NCBI GenBank assembly: GCA_030407315.1
Contig: JALQPE010003280.1
Span: 1-64,000 of the forward strand
Length of the DNA: 64,000 bases
Source of the DNA: Asparagopsis taxiformis
Lineage: Eukaryota > Rhodophyta > Florideophyceae > Bonnemaisoniales > Bonnemaisoniaceae
Reading direction: 5' to 3'
In this document: positions 42,701 to 52,700 of the stretch, piece after piece
Position numbering within the stretch: position 1 is the stretch's first letter
Layout: each line of letters begins with the position of its first letter
Program-made: the position numbers and the translations under genes
Notes under the pieces: model-generated
The model's input: the letters and a program-made list of their open reading frames with translations, nothing else
What the model was told of the DNA's origin: nothing
The model's database searches: none

Positions 42701-45700
42701 TGGCGTTGAAATGTGGAAAGGCTAGTCAACTTGCTAACTCGTACTTGGCGTCCTTTGCCAGGAACAACACTGAGTCCTTCGAAGGCAACATTAACTTTGA
42801 CGGAAAGCACACCTTTCTTGCGCGCAGTAGAAGACACTAAACCGAGGGAATATGACATATTTTCACCCCCATCCTCGCCAGTTTCTGGTCTTGCTGGGGC
42901 AATCTCAAGCAGCAATAGATCCAATGATTGGAGGTTACCAACGGAGAAGTCATTGTCTCGAGACTGCAAACCACTTTGTACATAACCGTTTGGTTTCTCG
43001 TTCGCATCACGCAGTGTCAAGTTTTGAACATGCCCAACAGTTTCAACTGGCGTTTCTACTTCAAACAAAGCCCGGCACGATCTGTACCCACCAGCAGTTC
43101 TCTCCTGTGCGGCAAAAGTACGTTCTTCGTCTACGCAGCGCAGGATTTCTGCCCGAAATTCCGAAATGATGATGGGCTCCCAGTGCTGTACATAGTCTTC
43201 CACATCTGTGAATCGACTTGGCGCTGTGCCAATGAGCTTCCCAAATTTGTCGCGACGAAATTCTGAAGATATTTTCATAGAAAGCAGAGCGCGATGCACT
43301 TGATCTATGCTTCTGCTCTCCATTTCTCGGCGATGTGCCGGCAGAATGAACCTCTCGTCCAGCCCTCTTTCAATATTCCTTGTTCTTGGCTCAGCTCTTT
43401 GCATAGTTCTTTCTGGACCGCTCTTCTGAACAGAGCGTGCCAGAACTTCGTCTGCAGCCATTCGCGGGAGAACAGAGCCAGATGATTGGCCTGGCAAGCC
43501 ATCCTCCAATGTACTTTCTGCCAGCCTTCTGTCTTTCTCTGCTTTCAGCTGTTCCACTAGTATCTGAAATTTTGTCTTTTCGGGTTCCTTCTTATCTCTG
43601 ATATTTGGATTCCGCTTGACACCTGTAGTACGACGCACGCTTTTGGTCATGTTGCGCGTTTCATTTCGTAGTTCTCGCATCAAACTGTTTTGCTTTAGGA
43701 GAGGCTTTGGCATTTTCTCCCATTGTGGGGCCGGCTTCATCATACCTGAAGTATGAGAAGCAATACTTTTGGTCGAGAACTTTTTCGATGCGCCAGCTGT
43801 TTCTGCTTGTAAGTTGGCGGTAGGGTTCTTGGTGCCAAAAAATTGATCTATGGTCGTCTCGCGCTTGGCAGAATTGGATTTGGGGATTGATGACTTGTTT
43901 CTCTCATCTGTAGACCATTTGTTCAACACATCCTGTACTTGATGAAGGTCGAGTGCGTCAGCCAATTTTTTGCACTGTTCCAGACTCAACAAATTACGTC
44001 GCTTGGCATGCTCGCTCACAATTTTTGTCATTTTCGTGCGATAAACTTGCTGGTCTTTCCAGGTGTAACCAACTGAGCAGATCGTGTGCACCCAAGCGGC
44101 ACGCGTAATCGGGTTTTGTAATTCGTTCATACCAAAAAGGCCAATGATGACCTTTTCCAACATCACTTGAGACATCGCCTTTCCACCCACTGGATCAACC
44201 AACATGTAGAAACGCTTCCACACTTCACGTAGATTTGACAGGAACCTACAACATACCTCTGCAAATACGGACGCAGATGCCATTTGTTCAGATACTTTCC
44301 ACGCAGTGATGAAATTTAAAATAAGCGCGAGCGCCCAGCTCGACGCTCGACTGTTCTTGCTCTCCAGTAGAGTGACATAGCGAGACTCGAGTAAAACCCT
44401 GTACCACAGCAGAAAACACGGGTACGTCCGAAGAGAAACAGATGAACCCAGAGCTGCAATCATACGCAAACATGAAACGCACCCGTCCGCCATCATTTCT
44501 GCTGCATCAGAGTCATTCTTCAGCACATGCGCAAGTAGCTTGCTATGAGAGCCAGCACAACTTGCATCTCGCAGTTTCTTGGACTTCAAAAGCGCCTCAA
44601 ATGTCATGTTCGCGACATCTTTTCGAGAACTTGACAAAAGGTGTGTAGAATGGAACGGCAGTTGCTGCCACCAAGTTTGTTCGCCGGAACTTTCACACGC
44701 AGCAATCAGACGCGCAAAAATTGTGTCTTGAACTTCGGATATAAGCTGTCGAATGGCCTTTCTGTCAAACGTCTTTTGGTCAGCGGCATTGGCTGATGTC
44801 GAAGGAGCACTCAAACAGGCAGAGATATCTACCATGCCAACCAATCTGTGTAAGTCCAACATTATCTTCATTTCTTCGTGGTTCCTGCTCATCATATCCT
44901 GTGCTTGATCAGTGACTTCCACATGCTTCCCCAAGCGAATCTGCTTCCAAAGCTCTTTCACCCAGGTCATCACAGGAGTTATGAGTCGCTTATTCCCATT
45001 TTGACCGCCAGGGTTGACAACGTTTTCCATAATTGTTTCTTCCTCTGGTCTAAGAGCAATATTCAATGGTCGCTTCGTGAGGAAAGTATCTCCAATCACC
45101 TTCACGTCACTCTGGTCCTTCAGGCATCGTATGATGTTGAACACATCCGTTAAGAGAGCAGTACGCAATAAGTCCCAACTGCGTTCACTAGGATGCTCTC
45201 GCAATACTGTAACAATGAAAGTCGCAATCTTTTGGGTATCTTCAAAGGGGAGGTTGGGTGCGCAATGAGAATAAAACCAGTTCAACAGGCTGGTACCAGT
45301 TTTCATAACTGCACGGAGCAACTCTGTCTCGGCTTCATTAGAAGTACCGACTATTGTGAGTTTCCCATCCGACATGCCTGAGGCACAGTATGTATAGAGG
45401 AAATCAAAGCACTTCTGAAACAGTTTAGACACACACGTCTGACCGCTTTTCTTCGCAGAGGCAAGTACTGGTGCGAATAAATCCAGCAATCTGTGCATAG
45501 TTGAAAGCTCCCTTCCGTCTTTCTTGAATGAGTGGATCAAAATGTCAAGAACGGCATCGAGGGGCATAACGCCCTCCACGAACAACTGTTCAAAGGGTAC
45601 CGCACCAAGAAGCCGATAAAGGCAGTCCGCAGCTGTAGCAACGATATAGTTCTGAGACGAATGCAAAGAGAGGAATATGGGATTCACGAGGACACTAATA

Positions 45701-46575
45701 CGGTTGCGTTCGACAAAAAGAAGGACAGAGTCATCTTGCATTGAACAAATGAGAGTTCCGAAGCCTTCCCACAATGCCTTCGTTTCTCTCATGGAAAAGA
45801 ATCCCGAACCGCCAGTAGGTACAATTTCATCAGGTTGAATAGAAATTTGGCGAGCTGCTTCACGCACGAGAAAGTGCAATGCGCGGGTGTTAGCTCTAAA
45901 CTTTCGAGAAAAAGTCGCTACAACACGGGTTGCCCACACACGCACGGCAATGGAATTGTCAAAACATAGAGTTTGAAGGCCAGCAGGGATTTGACCGATA
46001 AACTCAAGGTACGGTTCCATATCCTCCTTATTTCGCACAGGGGTGCTGCGTTTGAATAGTTCCGCCAGCTGGGCAGAGAGCAATGGATGAGCGCAAATAC
46101 GATGGGACTGCAATGCTTCTAGAAAAGCTTCCTTACATCTGTTCTTCCTAACGGCAACTACTTGGGCGAGTTGAAGAGAGGAGGAGGAGGATGTGGTTTG
46201 TTTGGTCATAGGCTGGATAAGGCGAGTAACATCCCACTCTGTCAGAGCTGTGAGTTTTTGTTGGGTGACACATGCCTCTGGAGGGTCTTTTGAGGTGGAG
46301 TGTTGCCATTGCGAAACGGCGCGATGATAATTGTATGTGCATTTGCGACAGAGGGCGAGCTGTTGGGCGACGTCGTCGCGAAAAGTTCTAGCAGATGGGA
46401 AGTCGAATTGGAAAGGAAGGGCGAGCAGGGGCAACAATTGAATCATGAGACGTGGATGGGCGCACCACCATCCCTGATCTTGGGCGTCATGTGAAGGGAG
46501 CTTTTGCACGCGCAGGGCTAACTGATGAATATGATCGTCATAATCGGAGGGCTTGTGGTCGGCGGGGCTGTGCAT
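39703..46575 (-). CDS. SEN1: Senataxin/Sen1-like superfamily 1B RNA/DNA helicase
   Basis: Uninterrupted 2290-residue protein, expected nuclear, that unwinds RNA:DNA hybrids in transcription termination and R-loop removal. Residues 1 to about 850 form a helical solenoid typical of Sen1/SETX N-termini. A basic, disordered linker follows (about 900-1080). The UPF1-like helicase occupies about 1150-1930, with Walker [12 protein letters not shown] (about 1391), motif II VIVDESAQCGEPEA (about 1638), motif III LVGDPKQLPAT, the Gln motif TQYRMHPDI, and motif VI RRMNVAITRAKHSLIIVG (about 1881). The tail to 2290 is Pro/Gln/Asn/Arg-rich and disordered. Length compares with yeast Sen1 (2231) and human SETX (2677). 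The 6.9-kb gene needs no intron. Confidence 0.9.
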   Translation of the reverse strand: MHSPADHKPSDYDDHIHQLALRVQKLPSHDAQDQGWWCAHPRLMIQLLPLLALPFQFDFPSARTFRDDVAQQLALCRKCTYNYHRAVSQWQHSTSKDPPEACVTQQKLTALTEWDVTRLIQPMTKQTTSSSSSLQLAQVVAVRKNRCKEAFLEALQSHRICAHPLLSAQLAELFKRSTPVRNKEDMEPYLEFIGQIPAGLQTLCFDNSIAVRVWATRVVATFSRKFRANTRALHFLVREAARQISIQPDEIVPTGGSGFFSMRETKALWEGFGTLICSMQDDSVLLFVERNRISVLVNPIFLSLHSSQNYIVATAADCLYRLLGAVPFEQLFVEGVMPLDAVLDILIHSFKKDGRELSTMHRLLDLFAPVLASAKKSGQTCVSKLFQKCFDFLYTYCASGMSDGKLTIVGTSNEAETELLRAVMKTGTSLLNWFYSHCAPNLPFEDTQKIATFIVTVLREHPSERSWDLLRTALLTDVFNIIRCLKDQSDVKVIGDTFLTKRPLNIALRPEEETIMENVVNPGGQNGNKRLITPVMTWVKELWKQIRLGKHVEVTDQAQDMMSRNHEEMKIMLDLHRLVGMVDISACLSAPSTSANAADQKTFDRKAIRQLISEVQDTIFARLIAACESSGEQTWWQQLPFHSTHLLSSSRKDVANMTFEALLKSKKLRDASCAGSHSKLLAHVLKNDSDAAEMMADGCVSCLRMIAALGSSVSLRTYPCFLLWYRVLLESRYVTLLESKNSRASSWALALILNFITAWKVSEQMASASVFAEVCCRFLSNLREVWKRFYMLVDPVGGKAMSQVMLEKVIIGLFGMNELQNPITRAAWVHTICSVGYTWKDQQVYRTKMTKIVSEHAKRRNLLSLEQCKKLADALDLHQVQDVLNKWSTDERNKSSIPKSNSAKRETTIDQFFGTKNPTANLQAETAGASKKFSTKSIASHTSGMMKPAPQWEKMPKPLLKQNSLMRELRNETRNMTKSVRRTTGVKRNPNIRDKKEPEKTKFQILVEQLKAEKDRRLAESTLEDGLPGQSSGSVLPRMAADEVLARSVQKSGPERTMQRAEPRTRNIERGLDERFILPAHRREMESRSIDQVHRALLSMKISSEFRRDKFGKLIGTAPSRFTDVEDYVQHWEPIIISEFRAEILRCVDEERTFAAQERTAGGYRSCRALFEVETPVETVGHVQNLTLRDANEKPNGYVQSGLQSRDNDFSVGNLQSLDLLLLEIAPARPETGEDGGENMSYSLGLVSSTARKKGVLSVKVNVAFEGLSVVPGKGRQVRVSKLTSLSTFQRQIDGLWSATAFPNEILWILLDPKEGWRVSKYVREYVRAPIARYIEPQLGFIERMRKNETLNGSQSDAVEEVIRACAPLFKRQHKRADQIESRVHSSITLVQGPPGTGKTSTIVAMLSTLLFQTMEISKWRKARIATENGPVIVRLAPIRILVCAPSNAAVDELMLRVMEKGLLTSSGAYAVPRLVRVGGGTTLETIKKLELNALADIEAKNDRAVGDSSQVLRNCFTELSDLNTKISAADKERKKLIGKHGAEASLQEGANESAGGKRFRELTTLLTTLHDRKRQVNATLNQERVTSREDEDARKQESSRIKCTILNSSSIVFCTLNSAGNEVFKKLSAEFDVIVVDESAQCGEPEALIPISNACGDAKRSSHVVLVGDPKQLPATVISTIPEVKAALGKSLFERVNEEPQSDLHILTTQYRMHPDICAFPNNHFYDGQLANGPNLNTEASYQSFHDDPTKRFGPLSFLDTSQCRGTHEIRGSGGSLYNRGEAQLITAAVISLIRLYGSNGELNGKIVILSPYRQQVSILKKMVNEKVELFTANVEVSTIDGIQGREKSVVLLSTVRNSNGNGSGIGFVDDSRRMNVAITRAKHSLIIVGHGNTLGRHSELWSSLLTHCKRSNTIYSIRDPITFFPESRPGLTVKPAQRISPSYGIQKYKSEPVAVAPHGKKQPREEPRTNNPTLQGNEVPREVSQAPKPVLRSVIPSSQANYPTRIPQENTQEYSIAPPEGKYSTVSPSENEARSDVDRFHNGSERRIPLDYGNEDPQANFNPGRKGANKKRRVRRRRVPPDGKQQRNPAFESMPPPRRDSPSYGRPGPSAASPRGYVPLPGDHNHSRAPRFSVQPSPTGKNFDQMQQQNLPQSSNRAPPANHSAQPRQGTQAKSRNFNRQRAPPNHAIPPQRFPERRQASFGKAERAEERERLLTHHRNNNKRPRQEANNTEQRFGNGGRTHHGKRNGKKRKVDNGARSRPTQAFSLTQSQQQFRETRERVKRASNP

Positions 46576-46884
46576 GATTGAGCTAGAGCTCAGTGGACGA
46601 CGGCGGCATGAATGAAGCGCCGTACGTATGGGGGTCGAGTCGTTATACTTGGGAAGCGCAACGGGGCTGTGTTGTCGCCTGTGTCGGAGCGTCTACTGAC
46701 CTGAGTCGTTGGCGAGTAGTGCGGTACGGTCCACTGCTGCTGTGCGTGAAATGCAATAATTTTCAGTAGATCGGCAAATTTGGCGGCAAACTTTTGCGTG
46801 GCACGTGTCAATCGAGTCGTCATCGCGCTGCATACTTTAGTGGCTCGCATGCGCACACCTCAAGCTACAAAATGGTTCTTCTAT

Positions 46885-47632
46885 CTACAACTGGCCGCAA
46901 CCCGAAATTATGCACGTCTTGATGATACGTGCACGTTTCTTCTCATCTCTCTCAAACACTTCGGCACAGGCCTCGATGCGTTCGAGAGTGTCAAAGCTAT
47001 CGCTGCTCACTTTGCCAATAATCGTATGTTTGCCATCTAGCCAGTCGGCGCCTTTGCGGTCTATAACAATCATAAACTGTGAATTATTAGTATGTGGTCC
47101 AGAATTGGCCATGCTCACAATACCATACTCGGCATGTGAAAGTTGATCCAAGCTTTCGTCTGCGAAGGAGCGACCATAGATGGACAGACCGCCTGTGCCT
47201 TCCTTTTTCTGCCCTTTCAGCTCCACATCGCCAGTTTGTAGTATGAATTCAGGCACAATTTTGTGAAACTTGCAGCCTTGGTACGACAGCTCTTCATGAT
47301 CTGAACACAATGCTCGGAAATTTTCGCACGCGCGTGGAGCAACATCGGGTCGCAGCTCAAAGATGATTCGACCGGCAGATTCGCCGTCTATTTCAATATC
47401 CATGAAGCATCTCGTTTTCTTGCGCAGAATATTCCGCTTAGGGGCTTTTACTGTGTTGGTCTGTTTCACGACAACTTCTGCACAATTGAATAGAGGAATT
47501 GGTTAGTGCGCAGCAGAAGGCAGCGTTGGTGAAAAATCGATGCCTAGTTGACCTACTTCCATGGTCGGGGTCGCCAGGAAATGTGGCGGTAATACGGGGA
47601 GTGGAAGAGGACTTCGATAGAGATTGCCCCAT
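46885..47632 (-). CDS. Cyclophilin-type peptidyl-prolyl isomerase, two exons
   Basis: Exon 1 is 47557-47632 and exon 2 is 46885-47477. The intron 47478-47556 (79 bp) has GTAGGT donor, CACTAACC branch and GTGCAG acceptor. Together they encode 222 residues. Without the first exon there is no ATG before the conserved domain. The cyclophilin fold covers about residues 50-215, with MDIEIDGESAGRIIFELR, SMANSGPHTNNSQF and ADWLDGKHTIIGKV. The catalytic Arg of FHRI is Lys here (FHKIVPEF) and the active-site Phe after SQF is Met, so activity may be low. The N-terminus MGQSLSKSSS fits an N-myristoylation signal. It may be a membrane-tethered cyclophilin; myristoylation is inference. Confidence 0.8.
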
Positions 47633-48011
47633 GCGTTGGTTGGAACATATGCGAACGATACATGGGTTGGCACGCGAATGACTGTGGGCATCGTCATTTT
47701 AAGCCATTGAAGCAAGTTGAGCAATGTCTCTCAGTGCGGATTAATATTAATCACATTAAAATAATTGCTTCCATTCAATTCAATTTGTCAGTGTCATTTC
47801 TGATCTCAATTACAAAAGTAATTATGAGAACAAGACTCATTTTGAGCTCCCACCTCAAACTTTTGTCCCGACCGCGCCACTACCGCGCACCCTTCATTAG
47901 CTCAGTTCAATCCGACACCGTGCACCACAATCATTACCGATCCATCTCTTCCTAGACCGATTACCTCGCGATATCATTCCAAATCCTTCGTTAGCCACAT
48001 CAACGACCCAA
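47633..48011. other. Divergent promoter, cyclophilin / KAS II
   Basis: Stretch of 379 bp between two oppositely transcribed genes, AT-rich around 47740-47830. No defined element was recognised. Confidence 0.45.
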
Positions 48012-49552
48012 ATGACCCGCACAATGCTCAACTTTGTCCCATGCGCACCCCAACCTCTCTCGACTTGCTCGTGGATCACCGCCGAATCACCGATCTGCAA
48101 ATCGCGTCTGCCGCCTTCTCATCGCTCATCTGTCTCTAAAAATGTTCCTACGATGATTGCATTGACCCGCGAAACTTCCCAAGGCACTGTTAAACGAATC
48201 GTCGTCACCGGAACCGGTGTCGTGTCATGTTTCGGCACCGACGCCGATGTCTTCTATCAGAATTTATTGGATGGTAACAGTGGTGTTAAGAAGGTCACTA
48301 GATTCGATGTGGAGGGGTGGACTACAAACTTCGCTGCCGCCATTGACTCCGATCTTGTTAATTCGTCCGGCTACATCAATCCCAAATTGCTTCGTCGAAT
48401 TGATCCGTTTCTGACCTACGCCATTATCGCCGGCAAGAAGGCGCTTGAGAGCGCTGGTATTGAAATTGGCTCTGATGCATTCGAATCACTTAACAAGCAC
48501 AGATCGGGGGTTCTCTGTGGTTCTGGAATGGGAGGCCTCAACATTTATTCCGAAGGTGTGGAGAAGCTTATTTCGAGAGGTCATAGCCGTATGTCTCCAT
48601 TCTTTATCCCCTACGCGATTACAAACATGGTTCGCTCCTGCATACACAACGTATTTTCACATGCATCAATCCTGACACGCTTGGTTTACTAACTATCTCA
48701 TTTTCACCCATTGGTTCTTTCTCATCCTAGGCTTCGGCGATGATTGGAATTGAGACCGGTTTCATGGGTCCCAATTACTCTGTTTCTACTGCGTGTGCAA
48801 CAGGAAATTTCATGATTAACAATGCTGCCATGCACATCCGACGCGGTGACTGCGACATCTGCCTTGCTGGTGGCTCTGAGGCTGCTATTGTCCCCGTTGG
48901 CCTCGGAGGTTTTATCGCGTGCAGAGCGCTCTCTTCAAGGAATGATGCCCCCACCCAGGCATCACGACCATGGGATAAGAACCGGGATGGTTTTGTAATG
49001 GGGGAAGGTGCCGGTATCTTGTGTCTAGAGAGTTTGGAGCACGCCTTGGCACGTGGAGCACCAATCATTGCTGAGTATCTTGGTGGAGCTCAGAGTTGTG
49101 ACGCCCACCATATGACTGAACCAAGACAAGATGGCAGTGGTGTGAAAGCATGTATTTCAAACGCGCTTCTGGATGCCGGTGTTCCAAAAGAGCGTGTGAA
49201 CTATATCAACGCACACGCAACTTCAACCCCAGCTGGAGACCTGGCTGAATACAGGGCGGTGCGTAGTGTGTTTGACGGTGATGTGAGCCATGTGAGAATG
49301 AACGCCACTAAGTCCATGATTGGCCATGCGCTCGGTGCAGCAGGAGGCCTCGAAGCCGTCGCCACGGTCAAGGCAATTCAAACCGATAAGATCCACCCAA
49401 CGATTAATGTAACTGATCAGGAGCCAGAAGTTGACATGGACATTGTTGCCAATGACATGCAAGAATTTCAAGTTGATGTTGGTATCTCCAACTCGTTTGG
49501 GTTTGGAGGACATAACAGCACAGTCGTGTTTAGCAAGTACGAAGGCTCGTGA
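48012..49552 (+). CDS. 3-oxoacyl-ACP synthase II (KAS II/FabF), organelle-type, two exons
   Basis: Exons 48012-48629 and 48731-49552. The 101-bp intron 48630-48730 has a TTACTAAC branch and CCTAG acceptor and restores the family sequence ITNM-ASAM across the junction. The protein is about 479 residues. The condensing enzyme elongates acyl-ACP with malonyl-ACP in type II fatty acid synthesis. The catalytic Cys is in VSTACATGN; the two His are in INAHATSTPAGD and SMIGHALGAAGG. The first about 55 residues before VKRIVVTGTGVVSCFG are Ser/Thr/Pro-rich with few acids, fitting a plastid (or mitochondrial) presequence. Which organelle is undecided. AATAAA at 49686-49691 may be the polyadenylation signal. 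Confidence 0.9.
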
Positions 49553-49733
49553 ATCGGGGATTTGGGACCGATTGACGTGAAACGAGCTGCCGAGAAGTTT
49601 ATGAGCAAAGGCGGACAGCTCTGCGGCAGGCGAAACACTGGGAGACTTTTAGAATGGCTGAAAGCCGACTCTGAAAGTATTAACAAATAAATATTGGAAC
49701 TACGCAGCAGTTCATTGGTACTTGATGGTAACT

Positions 49734-52700
49734 CTAATTACCAAGTCGTGATCTTCGCCGCCACATGAACTCCTCCTCATACCCGCCCAATATCTTTTCA
49801 GCAGCCCTCATCGCGAAATCCTTACCGTATAGCACACCCAGTTTTTTATCGTCATTGCAAAGACCAGATCGTCTTGTGAAGTAGTCCAATGCCGCTTTCC
49901 CTTCCTCGTCAACAGCTCCACCGACGCTCACATTTCGACAAGAATCTATTGAGAGCGTATAGAACATAGGATAAAGAAGTTGTCCTCGCCCACCAGTCTT
50001 CCTTGCTTCGAGATGTGCCTTATGAAACCATTTCGCCTCCCACATAGGCCATTTACTCTTGAAATTTTCTGAAATGATAAAGACTGCCATCTTGCTTCTT
50101 TTCATTGCAAACTCGAGCTGCTCTTGGTTCGACATTCTCGTGGCTCGCATCCTTTCCCGATCTAGAAATACTCGTAGCCCCTCTCTCTGTAGCTCATCGT
50201 GCAATGGGTAGGCAATCGAGAATTTTTCAAGCCCTGAATGACTGATAAAAACATCATAGAGGCACTGATCATAATTGGTGTCACTCAATCTCAAGCGCTT
50301 CTTGCAAGAACAGCATTTCCCATCCATGTCAGGAAATACCCCGTCCCCTGGGTACTGTCCATTCTTGTATTGTCGGATCCAGTCTGAATCAAACTCAAAT
50401 TCAACATCTCCGCTGTTACAGTTTCTCTCACCCATTACGCAATCAGACAGGAGTACATGCTTTCGGGGCACTTGCATATCATTCAGAAAGTTATCCAATG
50501 ATTTCAAGCACTCCAAACCTATAGTCATTGCTTCGCGTGATCGCACTTTGTAAGAAACTTGTCGCTTTTGACTGTTAAATACCACAAGTACATTAGCTGC
50601 ACCTTCCAATTCCATCATAACGGCGTCACCGCGAACTAAATGTGCTTTCGTTTTCTCCCTCCCAATTGTACGACTGAGGTGCGCTATAAACTTGCCGGCC
50701 AAACCTGATGGTAAGCAATCATCAAACTTACTCATCATGCGCACCTCCGCTTCTTCACGATTTGCGATCCCTGGAATATCTGGCATACTCTCGTATCCGT
50801 CTTCTAAAGCCTGTACGTTACCATTTTGTAAAAGTGCTGGGAACCCCAAAAGCAGTTCGGATTTTCCACTTGCATTTGTTTGTGATCTTAGTCGGAGGAT
50901 TAAATCGACCTCACACAACACATCAAGCATGACAGACTGGATCTCTTCAGAATGCTGACTCCAAAGTATTTTCAGACCGTGCCATCCTAATAATCCTTTC
51001 TCTTGCAACAAACCAATTTCTTCTCTTCTTAATCGGCGTTTTATGAGGCGTTCAGGGCCAGTTACTTGCCGAACAAAATCAACTATCTTGTTTGGGTTCA
51101 TGAACACATAATAATTACCATCTGGCTTCTTAAATATGACCACACGTCCAAGGCCTTGGTAAAACACTAGGGCTTTTTCTGCGTCTATTTCTCGTGCATT
51201 CTTGTCAGTGTCAAACGCTGGGAAGCCATCCACCAAGGCGTTAACATGTGACTTGGTTAGAAATATTACATCATCTTTTTTCTCTAATGTCTCTATTAGA
51301 GCAACCCATCGCGCAGGTACTTTTTCTCTTCGTGAAACAACTTCATCTGCGACCTCTTTGATTGTACTTTTGAGCTTTTCTAAACCTGATTCCACAGGCT
51401 GAAAAACAGCGGTGGAGTTCTCAATCGCAACATATCGCACTTGTCGGTTAACTTCTCCTGGATCTGGTGTTTTCACCCACTCGTTATACGCTGCGTTCCC
51501 TAAGTGAGGAACCATGAGGTCCTCCAGCTCATTCCATACAGCCTGCTCGTCTGCGGAACATTTATCCTTTCGGGTACCCACAACAATCGGGCGCACAGCA
51601 GCTGGATTGTGCGAAAGGGAATGCGCTAGCTGCATCCAGCGACATAATTCCTGGACCTCTTCAATTTTTCTTTCACCACAAAACTTTTCCAAGTCAATGA
51701 CAAACAAGATCACGCTAGCATATTTGACAAATAAGGAGTGAGCCATAAAATACTCCTTCTGTCCACCAAGGTCCCAACATTGTAACAATGCATCACCTTT
51801 CGGGAGAGGAAATTTAGACTCTGTCAGAGCTCTACGAGCCCTCTCGATGACACTATAACGTTCATTTTCCGATATGGTCGGTACCTCCCAGGGCAGGCTT
51901 GATTGCTCATGGAGCACGGTATCTGATGTAATCGTGCCATATGATGGAACGTTTTCAGATTCTACTATGTTTTCCTGGGATGTTATGATTCCCGTAGAGA
52001 TGTGAGCTTCTACTGAGCCTGGCCTGGCAGGAACTAAAGAATGGTGCGGCGTTAGGCTCTGAATACTATTGTGGCTGTCATTCCTTCCACCACCTTGATG
52101 GACGGAGGAAATAGCCTCAGAAGTTGCCCTTGATAAATTTGCAAGCAAAGACTCACAGTTGAAAACTAATTCTTCAAGTTCATGGTCGTTTTGTTTTCCT
52201 TGACCTATATGGAAGCGATCTAAACATGCCAGTTCAGTAGGATTATGTTCAGGAATAAATTCTTGTTCACGAAGACTTCGAACAACAGATGTTTTTCCAC
52301 GGGCGCCTCCACCAAGAGTCAGTACAAAGCACTGGCAAGGCCTTATCCAAACTTCTCGTAATGTAGACACAACTACGTGACGGTAATTTTCTTTGACAGA
52401 CACAAAATGCCTGCGCACGTTGTTGTTCCCTATCACATCTCGGTTCGTTATCTCAAGTTCTACTGCGTCTGCGAAGAGCCGGTTTGCTTGTTCAAGATCT
52501 TTCTGTACTCCTGACTCTCCTCTTTCAAGAAGTACCGCGAGCTCGTTCATTGCAGGTGCGTACTGTTGCTTTTCAAGGCATGTTTCCAAGACTTTTTTCG
52601 CCTCTAGAACATTTCGATATTCTCCACTATCCTCAGCAAGGAACAGGCGTGCCAGCGAAACGAGGTCTACTGGAAGATTTTCTTCTTCGATAGCTTGTTT

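Noticed and set aside
39748..46494. Many plus-strand ORFs of 60-123 codons opposite the Sen1 gene
   Set aside because: They are scattered, overlapping and without composition or motifs; the minus strand holds one uninterrupted, motif-rich 2290-codon ORF.
48630..48692. Continuation of the first KAS II exon to a stop at 48692
   Set aside because: The residues after ITNM do not fit the family. Removing a GT...AG segment with a TACTAAC branch restores it exactly, so this is intron, not a truncated gene.
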